Position numbers and translations under genes: made by a program
Assembly (NCBI GenBank): GCA_034231615.1
Contig: CM067315.1
Coordinates: 17,401,513-17,465,512, forward strand
Direction: 5' to 3'
Source of the DNA: Meghimatium bilineatum
Taxonomy: Eukaryota; Mollusca; Gastropoda; Stylommatophora; Philomycidae
DNA length: 64,000 nucleotides
In this document: positions 49,836 to 63,890 of the stretch, piece after piece
How the letters are laid out: each line of letters opens with the position of its first letter
Position numbering within the stretch: the stretch's first letter is position 1
The notes under the pieces: model-generated
Database searches by the model: none
Told to the model about the DNA's origin: nothing
What the model saw: only the letters and a program-made list of their open reading frames with translations

Positions 49836-52757
49836 CTGCAATACAACGAAATCACGTGTAATTGACCAGAATACACTCAATTCTAGTGTAGAAAGCTTCA
49901 GTACAATGGGTTTGTGAGTAATATGCTAGAATAACAGAGTTTTGGCGTACTAAACTGCAATAGACCCAATTCGTGCGTTATACGACAATTCTGAAGTAGT
50001 AAGCTACAATACACCAAATTCGTGTGTCCAGAATACAATTTCTGGTGTAGTAAGCTGCAGTACACTCAATTTGTTAGTTATATGCCAGAATACAACGAGA
50101 TCTGACATACTAAACAGCAAGAGACCTAATTTGTGTGTAGTACGCCAGTTTTCTGACGTCTTAAGCTGCAATACATCAAATTAGTGTGTAAATTGCCAGG
50201 ATATACAGAGTTCTGTTGTAGAAAGCTGCAGTACACTCAATTTGTGAGTAATATGCCATAATACAACTTCTAACGTAGTAAGCTACAATACACCAAATTC
50301 GTGTGCAGAATACAATTTCTGGTGTAGTAAGCTGCAATACAACGAAATCACGTGTAATAGACCAGAATACACTCAATTCTAGTGTACAAAGCTTCAGTAC
50401 AATGGGTTTGTGAGTAATATGCTAGAATCACAGAGTTTTGGTGTAGTAAACTGCAATAGACCCAATTCGTGCGTAATACGACAATTCTGAAGTAGTAAGC
50501 TACAATAGACCAAATTCGTGTGTCCAGAATACAATTTCTGTTCTAGTAAGCTGCAGTACACTCAATTTGTTAGTTATATGCCAGAATACAACGAGATCTG
50601 ACATACTAAACAGCAAGAGACCTAATTTGTGTGTAGTACGCCAGTTTTCTGACGTTTCTAGCTGCAATACATCAAATTAGTGTGTAAATTGCCAGGATAT
50701 ACAGAGTTCTGTTGTAGAATGCTGCAGTACACTCAATTTGTGAGTAATATGCCAGAATACAACGAGTTCTAACGTAGTAAGCTACAATACACCAAATTCG
50801 TGTGCAGAATACAATTTCTGGTGTAGTAAGCTGCAATACAAAGAAATCACGTGTAATAGACCAGAATACACTCAATTCTAGTGTAGAAAGCTTCAGTACA
50901 ATGGGTTTGTGAGTAATATGCTAGAATAACAGAGTTTTGGCGTACTAAACTGCAATAGACCCAATTCGTGCGTAATACGACAATTCTGAAGTAGTAAGCT
51001 ACAATAGACCAAATTCGTGTGTCCAGAATACAATTTCTGGTGTAGTAATCTGCAATACAACGAAATCACGTGTAATAGACCAGAATACACTCAATTCTAG
51101 TGTAGAAAGCTTCAGTACAATGGGTTTGTGGGTAATATGCTAGAATAACAGAGTTTTGGCGTACTAAACTGCAATAGACCGAATTCGTGCGTTATACGAC
51201 AATTCTGAAGTAGTGAGCTACAATACACCAAATTCGTGTGTCCAGAATACAATTTCTGGTGTAGTAAGCTGCAGTACACTCAATTTGTTAGTTATATGCC
51301 AGAATACAACGAGATCTGACATACTAAACAACAAGAGACCTAATTTGTGTGTAGTACGCCAGTTTTCTGACGTCAAGCTGCAATACATCAAATTAGTGTG
51401 TAAATTGCCAGGATATACAGAGTTCTGTTTTAGAAAGCTGCAGTACACTCAATTTGTGAGTAATATGCCAGATTACAACGAGTTCTAACGGTAAGCTACA
51501 ATACACCAAATTCGTGTGCAGAATACAGTTTCTGGCGCAGTAAGCTGCAATACAACGAAATCACGTGTAATAGACCAGAATACACTCAATTCTAGTGTAG
51601 AAAGCTTCAGTACAATGGGTTTGTGGGTAATATGCTAGAATAACAGAGTTTTGGCGTACTAAACTGCAATAGACCCAATTCGTGCGTTATACGACAATTC
51701 TGAAGTAGTAAGCTACAATACACCAAATTCGTGTGTCCAGAATACAATTTCTGGTGTAGTAAGCTGCAGTACACTCAATTTGTTAGTTATATGCCAGAAT
51801 ACAACGAGATCTGACATTCTAAACAACAAGAGACCTAATTTGTGTGTAGTACGCCAGTTTTCTGACGTCAAGCTGCAATACATCAAATTAGTGTGTAAAT
51901 TGCCAGGATATACAGAGTTCTGTTTTAGAAAGCTGCAGTACACTCAATTTGTGAGTAATATGCCAGATTACAACGAGTTCTAACGGTAAGCTACAATACA
52001 CCAAATTCGTGTGCAGAATACAATTTCTGGCGCAGTAAGCTGCAATACAACGAAATCACGTGTAATAGACCAGAATACACTCAATTCTAGTGTAGAAAGC
52101 TTCAGTACAATGGGTTTGTGAGTAATATGCTAGAATAACAGAGTTTTGGCGTACTAAACTGCAATAGACCCAATTTGTGCGTAATACGACAATTCTGAAG
52201 TAGTAAGCTACAATAGACCAAATTCGTGTGTCCAGAATACAATTTCTGGTGTAGTAAGCTGCAGTACACTCAATTTGTTAGTTATATGCCAGAATACAAC
52301 GAGATCTGACATACTAAACAACAAGAGACCTAATTTGTGTGTAGTACGCCAATTTTCTGACGTCTCTAGCTGCAATACATCAAATTAGTGTGTAAATTGC
52401 CAGGATATACAGAGTTCTGTTGTAGAAAGCTGCAGTACACTCAATTTGTGAGTAATATGCCAGAATACAACGAGTTCTAACGTAGTAAGCTACTATACAC
52501 CAAATTCGTGTGCAGAATACAATTTCTGGTGTAGTAAGCTGCAATACAACGAAATCACGTGTAATAGACCAGAATACACTCAATTCTAGTGTAGAAAGCT
52601 TCAGTACAATGGGTTTGTGAGTAATATGCTAGAATAACAGAGTTTTGGCGTACTAAACTGCAATAGACCCAATTCGTGCGTAATACGACAATTCTGAAGT
52701 AGTAAGCTACAATAGACCAAATTCGTGTGTCCAGAATACAATTTCTGGTGTAGTAAG
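49836..52757 (+). repeat. 2922-bp cassette core (7 units)
   Basis: Unit starts: 49836 L (496), 50332 L (499), 50831 S, 51050 L (495), 51545 L (495), 52040 L (499), 52539 S; these sum to 2922. Relative to 46200-49835 it lacks one S-L pair (714 bp). The unit at 51050 begins like 47414 (GACCGAATTC, GTAGTGAGC) and ends like 48128 (ATACAGTTTCTGGCGCAG), so the exchange point lies inside that L. Confidence 0.94.
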
Positions 52758-55700
52758 CTGCAATACAACGAAATCACGTGTAATTGACCAGAATACACTC
52801 AATTCTAGTGTAGAAAGCTTCAGTACAATGGGTTTGTGAGTAATATGCTAGAATAACAGAGTTTTGGCGTACTAAACTGCAATAGACCCAATTCGTGCGT
52901 TATACGACAATTCTGAAGTAGTAAGCTACAATACACCAAATTCGTGTGTCCAGAATACAATTTCTGGTGTAGTAAGCTGCAGTACACTCAATTTGTTAGT
53001 TATATGCCAGAATACAACGAGATCTGACATACTAAACAGCAAGAGACCTAATTTGTGTGTAGTACGCCAGTTTTCTGACGTCTTAAGCTGCAATACATCA
53101 AATTAGTGTGTAAATTGCCAGGATATACAGAGTTCTGTTGTAGAAAGCTGCAGTACACTCAATTTGTGAGTAATATGCCATAATACAACTTCTAACGTAG
53201 TAAGCTACAATACACCAAATTCGTGTGCAGAATACAATTTCTGGTGTAGTAAGCTGCAATACAACGAAATCACGTGTAATAGACCAGAATACACTCAATT
53301 CTAGTGTACAAAGCTTCAGTACAATGGGTTTGTGAGTAATATGCTAGAATCACAGAGTTTTGGTGTAGTAAACTGCAATAGACCCAATTCGTGCGTAATA
53401 CGACAATTCTGAAGTAGTAAGCTACAATAGACCAAATTCGTGTGTCCAGAATACAATTTCTGTTCTAGTAAGCTGCAGTACACTCAATTTGTTAGTTATA
53501 TGCCAGAATACAACGAGATCTGACATACTAAACAGCAAGAGACCTAATTTGTGTGTAGTACGCCAGTTTTCTGACGTTTCTAGCTGCAATACATCAAATT
53601 AGTGTGTAAATTGCCAGGATATACAGAGTTCTGTTGTAGAATGCTGCAGTACACTCAATTTGTGAGTAATATGCCAGAATACAACGAGTTCTAACGTAGT
53701 AAGCTACAATACACCAAATTCGTGTGCAGAATACAATTTCTGGTGTAGTAAGCTGCAATACAAAGAAATCACGTGTAATAGACCAGAATACACTCAATTC
53801 TAGTGTAGAAAGCTTCAGTACAATGGGTTTGTGAGTAATATGCTAGAATAACAGAGTTTTGGCGTACTAAACTGCAATAGACCCAATTCGTGCGTAATAC
53901 GACAATTCTGAAGTAGTAAGCTACAATAGACCAAATTCGTGTGTCCAGAATACAATTTCTGGTGTAGTAATCTGCAATACAACGAAATCACGTGTAATAG
54001 ACCAGAATACACTCAATTCTAGTGTAGAAAGCTTCAGTACAATGGGTTTGTGGGTAATATGCTAGAATAACAGAGTTTTGGCGTACTAAACTGCAATAGA
54101 CCGAATTCGTGCGTTATACGACAATTCTGAAGTAGTGAGCTACAATACACCAAATTCGTGTGTCCAGAATACAATTTCTGGTGTAGTAAGCTGCAGTACA
54201 CTCAATTTGTTAGTTATATGCCAGAATACAACGAGATCTGACATACTAAACAACAAGAGACCTAATTTGTGTGTAGTACGCCAGTTTTCTGACGTCAAGC
54301 TGTAATACATCAAATTAGTGTGTAAATTGCCAGGATATACAGAGTTCTGTTGTAGAAAGCTGCAGTACACTCAATTTGTGAGTAATATGCCAGAATACAA
54401 CGAGTTCTAACGTAGTAAGCTACAATACACCAAATTCGTGTGCAGAATACAATTTCTGGTGTAGTAAGCTGCAATACAAAGAAATCACGTGTAATAGACC
54501 AGAATACACTCAATTCTAGTGTAGAAAGCTTCAGTACAATGGGTTTGTGAGTAATATGCTAGAATAACAGAGTTTTGGCGTACTAAACTGCAATAGACCC
54601 AATTCGTGCGTAATACGACAATTCTGAAGTAGTAAGCTACAATAGACCAAATTCGTGTGTCCAGAATACAATTTCTGGTGTAGTAAGCTGCAATACAACG
54701 AAATCACGTGTAATAGACCAGAATACACTCAATTCTAGTGTAGAAAGCTTAAGTACAATGGGTTTGTGGGTAATATGCTAGAATAACAGAGTTTTGGCGT
54801 ACTAAACTGCAATAGACCCAATTCGTGCGTTATACGACAATTCTGAAGTAGTAAGCTACAATACACCAAATTCGTGTGTCCAGAATACAATTTCTGGTGT
54901 AGTAAGCTGCAGTACACTCAATTTGTTAGTTATATGCCAGAATACAACGAGATCTGACATACTAAACAACAAGAGACCTAATTTGTGTGTAGTACGCCAG
55001 TTTTCTGACGTCAAGCTGCAATACATCAAATTAGTGTGTAAATTGCCAGGATATACAGAGTTCTGTTTTAGAAAGCTGCAGTACACTCAATTTGTGAGTA
55101 ATATGCCAGATTACAAGGAGTTCTAACGGTAAGCTACAATACACCAAATTCGTTTGCAGAATACAATTTCTGGCGCAGTAAGCTGCAATACAACGAAATC
55201 ACGTGTAATAGACCAGAATACACTCAATTCTAGTGTAGAAAGCTTCAGTACAATGGGTTTGTGAGTAATATGCTAGAATAACAGAGTTTTGGCGTACTAA
55301 ACTGCAATAGACCCAATTTGTGCGTAATACGACAATTCTGAAGTAGTAAGCTACAATAGACCAAATTCGTGTGTCCAGAATACAATTTCTGGTGTAGTAA
55401 GCTGCAGTACACTCAATTTGTTAGTTATATGCCAGAATACAACGAGATCTGACATACTAAACAGCAAGAGACCTAATTTGTGTGTAGTACGCCAATTTTC
55501 TGACGTCTCTAGCTGCAATACATCAAATTAGTGTGTAAATTGCCAGGATATACAGAGTTCTGTTGTAGAAAGCTGCAGTACACTCAATTTGTGAGTAATA
55601 TGCCAGAATACAACGAGTTCTAACGTAGTAAGCTACTATACACCAAATTCGTGTGCAGAATACAATTTCTGGTGTAGTAAGCTGCAATACAACGAAATCA

Positions 55701-55900
55701 CGTGTAATAGACCAGAATACACTCAATTCTAGTGTAGAAAGCTTCAGTACAATGGGTTTGTGAGTAATATGCTAGAATAACAGAGTTTTGGCGTACTAAA
55801 CTGCAATAGACCCAATTCGTGCGTAATACGACAATTCTGAAGTAGTAAGCTACAATAGACCAAATTCGTGTGTCCAGAATACAATTTCTGGTGTAGTAAG
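52758..55900 (+). repeat. 2922-family cassette, 3143-bp variant
   Basis: Unit starts: 52758 L (496), 53254 L (499), 53753 S, 53972 L (497), 54469 S, 54688 L (495), 55183 L (499), 55682 S. 53972 is a hybrid. It starts as the 495-bp subtype (GACGTCAAGC in F) but from G onward reads like a 499-type unit (GTTGTAGAAAGC, AACGTAGTAAG). Private variants are CTTAAGTACAATG near 54749, ACAAGGAG near 55113 and CGTTTGCAG near 55152. Confidence 0.93.
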
Positions 55901-58327
55901 CTGCAATACAACGAAATCACGTGTAATTGACCAGAATACACTCAATTCTAGTGTAGAAAGCTTCAGTACAATGGGTTTGTGAGTAATATGCTAGAATAAC
56001 AGAGTTTTGGCGTACTAAACTGCAATAGACCCAATTCGTGCGTTATACGACAATTCTGAAGTAGTAAGCTACAATACACCAAATTCGTGTGTCCAGAATA
56101 CAATTTCTGGTGTAGTATGCTGCAGTACACTCAATTTGTTAGTTATATGCCAGAATACAACGAGATCTGACATACTAAACAGCAAGAGACCTAATTTGTG
56201 TGTAGTACGCCAGTTTTCTGACGTCTTAAGCTGCAATACATCAAATTAGTGTGTAAATTGCCAGGATATACAGAGTTCTGTTGTAGAAAGCTGCAGTACA
56301 CTCAATTTGTGAGTAATATGCCAGAATACAACGAGTTCTAACGTAGTAAGCTACAATACACCAAATTCGTGTGCAGAATACAATTTCTGGTGTAGTAAGC
56401 TGCAATACAACGAAATCACGTGTAATAGACCAGAATACACTCAATTCTAGTGTACAAAGCTTCAGTACAATGGGTTTGTGAGTAATATGCTAGAATCACA
56501 GAGTTTTGGTGTAGTAAACTGCAATAGACCCAATTCGTGCGTAATACGACAATTCTGAAGTAGTAAGCTACAATAGACCAAATTCGTGTGTCCAGAATAC
56601 AATTTCTGTTCTAGTAAGCTGCAGTACACTCAATTTGTTAGTTATATGCCAGAATACAACGAGATCTGACATACTAAACAGCAAGAGACCTAATTTGTGT
56701 GTAGTACGCCAGTTTTCTGACGTTTCTAGCTGCAATACATCAAATTAGTGTGTAAATTGCCAGGATATACAGAGTTCTGTTGTAGAATGCTGCAGTACAC
56801 TCAATTTGTGAGTAATATGCCAGAATACAACGAGTTCTAACGTAGTAAGCTACAATACACCAAATTCGTGTGCAGAATACAATTTCTGGTGTAGTAAGCT
56901 GCAATACAAAGAAATCACGTGTAATAGACCAGAATACACTCAATTCTAGTGTAGAAAGCTTCAGTACAATGGGTTTGTGAGTAATATGCTAGAATAACAG
57001 AGTTTTGGCGTACTAAACTGCAATAGACCCAATTCGTGCGTAATACGACAATTCAGTAGTAGTAAGCTACAATAGACCAAATTCGTGTGTCCAGAATACA
57101 ATTTCTGGTGTAGTAATCTGCAATACAACGAAATCACGTGTAATAGACCAGAATACACTCAATTCTAGTGTAGAAAGCTTCAGTACAATGGGTTTGTGGG
57201 TAATATGCTAGAATAACAGAGTTTTGGCGTACTAAACTGCAATAGACCGAATTCGTGCGTTATACGACAATTCTGAAGTAGTAAGCTACAATACACCAAA
57301 TTCGTGTGTCCAGAATACAATTTCTGTTGTAGTAAGCTGCAGTACACTCAATTTGTTAGTTATATGCCAGAATACAACGAGATCTGACATACTAAACAAC
57401 AAGAGACCTAATTTGTGTGTAGTACGCCAGTTTTCTGACGTCAAGCTGCAATACATCAAATTAGTGTGTAAATTGCCAGGATATACAGAGTTCTGTTTTA
57501 GAAAGCTGCAGTACACTCAATTTGTGAGTAATATGCCAGATTACAACGAGTTCTAACGGTAAGCTACAATACACCAAATTCGTGTGCAGAATACAATTTC
57601 TGGCGCAGTAAGCTGCAATACAACGAAATCACGTGTAATAGACCAGAATACACTCAATTCTAGTGTAGAAAGCTTCAGTACAATGGGTTTGTGAGTAATA
57701 TGCTAGAATAACAGAGTTTTGGCGTACTAAACTGCAATAGACCCAATTTGTGCGTAATACGACAATTCTGAAGTAGTAAGCTACAATAGACCAAATTCGT
57801 GTGTCCAGAATACAATTTCTGGTGTAGTAAGCTGCAGTACACTCAATTTGTTAGTTATATGCCAGAATACAACGAGATCTGACATACTAAACAGCAAGAG
57901 ACCTAATTTGTGTGTAGTACGCCAATTTTCTGACGTCTCTAGCTGCAATACATCAAATTAGTGTGTAAATTGCCAGGATATACAGAGTTCTGTTGTAGAA
58001 AGCTGCAGTACACTCAATTTGTGAGTAATATGCCAGAATACAACTTCTAACGTAGTAAGCTACAATACACCAAATTCGTGTGCAGAATACAATTTCTGGT
58101 GTAGTAAGCTGCAATACAACGAAATCACGTGTAATAGACCAGAATACACTCAATTCTAGTGTACAAAGCTTCAGTACAATGGGTTTGTGAGTAATATGCT
58201 AGAATCACAGAGTTTTGGTGTAGTAAACTGCAATAGACCCAATTCGTGCGTAATACGACAATTCTGAAGTAGTAAGCTACAATAGACCAAATTCGTGTGT
58301 CCAGAATACAATTTCTGGTGTAGTAAG
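55901..58327 (+). repeat. 2922-family cassette, short variant (2427 bp)
   Basis: Unit starts: 55901 L (499), 56400 L (499), 56899 S, 57118 L (495), 57613 L (496), 58109 S. Private variants are GTAGTATGCTGC near 56114, ATTCAGTAGTAG near 57052 and TTCTGTTGTAG near 57323. The string 57613-58823 matches 45485-46695 at an offset of 12128. Confidence 0.93.
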
Positions 58328-60969
58328 CTGCAATACAACGAAATCACGTGTAATAGACCAGAATACACTCAATTCTAGTGTAGAAAGCTTCAGTACAATG
58401 GGTTTGTGAGTAATATGCTAGAATAACAGAGTTTTGGCGTACTAAACTGCAATAGACCCAATTCGTGCGTTATACGACAATTCTGAAGTAGTAAGCTACA
58501 ATACACCAAATTCGTGTGTCCAGAATACAATTTCTGGTGTAGTAAGCTGCAGTACACTCAATTTGTTAGTTATATGCCAGAATACAACGAGATCTGACAT
58601 ACTAAACAGCAAGAGACCTAATTTGTGTGTAGTACGCCAGTTTTCTGACGTCTTAAGCTGCAATACATCAAATTAGTGTGTAAATTGCCAGGATATACAG
58701 AGTTCTGTTGTAGAAAGCTGCAGTACACTCAATTTGTGAGTAATATGCCAGAATACAACTTCTAACGTAGTAAGCTACAATACACCAAATTCGTGTGCAG
58801 AATACAATTTCTGGTGTAGTAAGCTGCAATACAACGAAATCACGTGTAATAGACCAGAATACACTCAATTCTAGTGTACAAAGCTTCAGTACAATGGGTT
58901 TGTGAGTAATATGCTAGAATCACAGAGTTTTGGTGTAGTAAACTGCAATAGACCCAATTCGTGCGTAATACGACAATTCTGAAGTAGTAAGCTACAATAG
59001 ACCAAATTCGTGTGTCCAGAATACAATTTCTGGTGTAGTAATCTGCAATACAACGAAATCACGTGTAATAGACCAGAATACACTCAATTATAGTGTAGAA
59101 AGCTTCAGTACAATGGGTTTGTGGGTAATATGCTAGAATAACAGAGTTTTGGCGTACTAAACTGCAATAGACCGAATTCGTGCGTTATACGACAATTCTG
59201 AAGTAGTGAGCTACAATACACCAAATTCGTGTGTCCAGAATACAATTTCTGGTGTAGTAAGCTGCAGTACACTCAATTTGTTAGTTATATGCCAGAATAC
59301 AACGAGATCTGACATACTAAACAACAAGAGACCTAATTTGTGTGTAGTACGCCAGTTTTCTGACGTCAAGCTGCAATACATCAAATTAGTGTGTAAATTG
59401 CCAGGATATACAGAGTTCTGTTTTAGAAAGCTGCAGTACACTCAATTTGTGAGTAATATGCCAGATTACAACGAGTTCTAACGGTAAGCTACAATACACC
59501 AAATTCGTGTGCAGAATACAATTTCTGGTGTAGTAAGCTGCAATACAACGAAATCACGTGTAATAGACCAGAATACACTCAATTCTAGTGTAGAAAGCTT
59601 CAGTACAATGGGTTTGTGAGTAATATGCTAGAATAACAGAGTTTTGGCGTACTAAACTGCAATAGACCCAATTCGTGCGTAATACGACAATTCTGAAGTA
59701 GTAAGCTACAATAGACCAAATTCGTGTGTCCAGAATACAATTTCTGGTGTAGTAAGCTGCAATACAACGAAATCACGTGTAATAGACCAGAATACACTCA
59801 ATTCTAGTGTAGAAAGCTTCAGTACAATGGGTTTGTGGGTAATATGCTAGAATAACAGAGTTTTGGCGTACTAAACTGCAATAGACCCAATTCGTGCGTT
59901 ATACGACAATTCTGAAGTAGTAAGCTACAATACACCAAATTCGTGTGTCCAGAATACAATTTCTGGTGTAGTAAGCTGCAGTACACTCAATTTGTTAGTT
60001 ATATGCCAGAATACAACGAGATCTGACATACTAAACAACAAGAGACCTAATTTGTGTGTAGTACGCCAGTTTTCTGACGTCAAGCTGCAATACATCAAAT
60101 TAGTGTGTAAATTGCCAGGATATACAGAGTTCTGTTTTAGAAAGCTGCAGTACACTCAATTTGTGAGTAATATGCCAGATTACAACGAGTTCTAACGGTA
60201 AGCTACAATACACCAAATTCGTGTGCAGAATACAATTTCTGGCGCAGTAAGCTGCAATACAACGAAATCACGTGTAATAGACCAGAATACACTCAATTCT
60301 AGTGTAGAAAGCTTCAGTACAATGGGTTTGTGAGTAATATGCTAGAATAACAGAGTTTTGGCGTACTAAACTGCAATAGACCCAATTTGTGCGTAATACG
60401 ACAATTCTGAAGTAGTAAGCTACAATAGACCAAATTCGTGTGTCCAGAATACAATTTCTGGTGTAGTAAGCTGCAGTACACTCAATTTGTTAGTTATATG
60501 CCAGAATACAACGAGATCTGACATACTAAACAACAAGAGACCTAATTTGTGTGTAGTACGCCAATTTTCTGACGTCTCTAGCTGCAATACATCAAATTAG
60601 TGTGTAAATTGCCAGGATATACAGAGTTCTGTTGTAGAAAGCTGCAGTACACTCAATTTGTGAGTAATATGCCAGAATACAACGAGTTCTAACGTAGTAA
60701 GCTACTATACACCAAATTCGTGTGCAGAATACAATTTCTGGTGTAGTAAGCTGCAATACAACGAAATCACGTGTAATAGACCAGAATACACTCAATTCTA
60801 GTGTAGAAAGCTTCAGTACAATGGGTTTGTGAGTAATATGCTAGAATAACAGAGTTTTGGCGTACTAAACTGCAATAGACCCAATTCGTGCGTAATACGA
60901 CAATTCTGAAGTAGTAAGCTACAATAGACCAAATTCGTGTGTCCAGAATACAATTTCTGGTGTAGTAAG
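58328..60969 (+). repeat. 2922-family cassette, 2642-bp variant
   Basis: Unit starts: 58328 L (496), 58824 S, 59043 L (495), 59538 S, 59757 L (495), 60252 L (499), 60751 S. The S at 58824 starts as the TGTACAAAGC/GAATCACAG type of L 46696, but ends like S 47195 (GTAGTAATCTGC). A 499-bp L has thus been deleted between them. 59043-60251 parallels 47414-48622 at plus 11629. Confidence 0.93.
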
Positions 60970-61465
60970 CTGCAATACAACGAAATCACGTGTAATAGAC
61001 CAGAATACACTCAATTCTAGTGTAGAAAGCTTCAGTACAATGGGTTTGTGAGTAATATGCTAGAATAACAGAGTTTTGGCGTACTAAACTGCAATAGACC
61101 CAATTCGTGCGTTATACGACAATTCTGAAGTAGTAAGCTACAATACACCAAATTCGTGTGTCCAGAATACAATTTCTGGTGTAGTAAGCTGCAGTACACT
61201 CAATTTGTTAGTTATATGCCAGAATACAACGAGATCTGACATACTAAACAGCAAGAGACCTAATTTGTGTGTAGTACGCCAGTTTTCTGACGTCTTAAGC
61301 TGCAATACATCAAATTAGTGTGTAAATTGCCAGGATATACAGAGTTCTGTTGTAGAAAGCTGCAGTACACTCAATTTGTGAGTAATATGCCAGAATACAA
61401 CTTCTAACGTAGTAAGCTACAATACACCAAATTCGTGTGCAGAATACAATTTCTGGTGTAGTAAG
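60970..61465 (+). repeat. L unit (496 bp)
   Basis: This L has ACAACTTCTAACG in H and TGTACAAAGC at the following A/B junction. It corresponds to 49836-50331 at an offset of 11134, but has CCAGAATAC where 49836 has CCATAATAC. Confidence 0.93.
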
Positions 61466-62677
61466 CTGCAATACAACGAAATCACGTGTAATAGACCAGA
61501 ATACACTCAATTCTAGTGTACAAAGCTTCAGTACAATGGGTTTGTGAGTAATATGCTAGAATCACAGAGTTTTGGTGTAGTAAACTGCAATAGACCCAAT
61601 TCGTGCGTAATACGACAATTCTGAAGTAGTAAGCTACAATAGACCAAATTCGTGTGTCCAGAATACAATTTCTGTTCTAGTAAGCTGCAGTACACTCAAT
61701 TTGTTAGTTATATGCCAGAATACAACGAGATCTGACATACTAAACAGCAAGAGACCTAATTTGTGTGTAGTACGCCAGTTTTCTGACGTTTCTAGCTGCA
61801 ATACATCAAATTAGTGTGTAAATTGCCAGGATATACAGAGTTCTGTTGTAGAATGCTGCAGTACACTCAATTTGTGAGTAATATGCCAGAATACAACGAG
61901 TTCTAACGTAGTAAGCTACAATACACCAAATTCGTGTGCAGAATACAATTTCTGGTGTAGTAAGCTGCAATACAAAGAAATCACGTGTAATAGACCAGAA
62001 TACACTCAATTCTAGTGTAGAAAGCTTCAGTACAATGGGTTTGTGAGTAATATGCTAGAATAACAGAGTTTTGGCGTACTAAACTGCAATAGACCCAATT
62101 CGTGCGTAATACGACAATTCTGAAGTAGTAAGCTACAATAGACCAAATTCGTGTGTCCAGAATACAATTTCTGGTGTAGTAATCTGCAATACAACGAAAT
62201 CACGTGTAATAGACCAGAATACACTCAATTCTAGTGTAGAAAGCTTCAGTACAATGGGTTTGTGGGTAATATGCTAGAATAACAGAGTTTTGGCGTACTA
62301 AACTGCAATAGACCGAATTCGTGCGTTATACGACAATTCTGAAGTAGTGAGCTACAATACACCAAATTCGTGTGTCCAGAATACAATTTCTAGTGTAGTA
62401 AGCTGCAATACACTCAATTTGTTAGTTATATGCCAGAATACAACGAGATCTGACATACTAAACAACAAGAGACCTAATTTGTGTGTAGTACGCCAGTTTT
62501 CTGACGTCAAGCTGCAATACATCAAATTAGTGTGTAAATTGCCAGGATATACAGAGTTCTGTTGTAGAAAGCTGCAGTACACTCAATTTGTGAGTAATAT
62601 GCCAGAATACAACTTCTAACGTAGTAAGCTACTATACACCAAATTCGTGTGCAGAATACAATTTCTGGTGTAGTAAG
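61466..62677 (+). repeat. 1212-bp duplication, copy 1 (L-S-L)
   Basis: Unit starts: 61466 L (499), 61965 S, 62184 L (494). The last L begins as the GACCGAATTC/GTAGTGAGC type with GACGTCAAGC. It then switches in G/H to the ACAACTTCT type followed by CTACTATACACC. TTTCTAGTGTAG near 62387 is private. Confidence 0.93.
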
Positions 62678-63890
62678 CTGCAATACAACGAAATCACGTG
62701 TAATAGACCAGAATACACTCAATTCTAGTGTACAAAGCTTCAGTACAATGGGTTTGTGAGTAATATGCTAGAATCACAGAGTTTTGGTGTAGTAAACTGC
62801 AATAGACCCAATTCGTGCGTAATACGACAATTCTGAAGTAGTAAGCTACAATAGACCAAATTCGTGTGTCCAGAATACAATTTCTGTTCTAGTAAGCTGC
62901 AGTACACTCAATTTGTTAGTTATATGCCAGAATACAACGAGATCTGACATACTAAACAGCAAGAGACCTAATTTGTGTGTAGTACGCCAGTTTTCTGACG
63001 TTTCTAGCTGCAATACATCAAATTAGTGTGTAAATTGCCAGGATATACAGAGTTCTGTTGTAGAATGCTGCAGTACACTCAATTTGTGAGTAATATGCCA
63101 GAATACAACGAGTTCTAACGTAGTAAGCTACAATACACCAAATTCGTGTGCAGAATACAATTTCTGGTGTAGTAAGCTGCAATACAAAGAAATCACGTGT
63201 AATAGACCAGAATACACTCAATTCTAGTGTACAAAGCTTCAGTACAATGGGTTTGTGAGTAATATGCTAGAATAACAGAGTTTTGGCGTACTAAACTGCA
63301 ATAGACCCAATTCGTGCGTAATACGACAATTCTGAAGTAGTAAGCTACAATAGACCAAATTCGTGTGTCCAGAATACAATTTCTGGTGTAGTAATCTGCA
63401 ATACAACGAAATCACGTGTAATAGACCAGAATACACTCAATTCTAGTGTAGAAAGCTTCAGTACAATGGGTTTGTGGGTAATATGCTAGAATAACAGAGT
63501 TTTGGCGTACTAAACTGCAATAGACCGAATTCGTGCGTTATACGACAATTCTGAAGTAGTGAGCTACAATACACCAAATTCGTGTGTCCAGAATACAATT
63601 TCTGGTGTAGTAAGCTGCAGTACACTCAATTTGTTAGTTATATGCCAGAATACAACGAGATCTGACATACTAAACAACAAGAGACCTAATTTGTGTGTAG
63701 TACGCCAGTTTTCTGACGTCAAGCTGCAATACATCAAATTAGTGTGTAAATTGCCAGGATATACAGAGTTCTGTTTTAGAAAGCTGCAGTACACTCAATT
63801 TGTGAGTAATATGCCAGATTACAACGAGTTCTAACGGTAAGCTACAATACACCAAATTCGTGTGCAGAATACAATTTCTGGTGTAGTAAG
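62678..63890 (+). repeat. 1212-bp duplication, copy 2 (L-S-L, 1213 bp)
   Basis: Unit starts: 62678 L (499), 63177 S, 63396 L (495). Order and markers follow copy 1 (GACGTTTCTAG, GTAGAATGC, GTAATCTGC, GACCGAATTC). The last L is here the ordinary 495-bp subtype throughout (GTTTTAG, AACGGTAAG). Confidence 0.93.
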
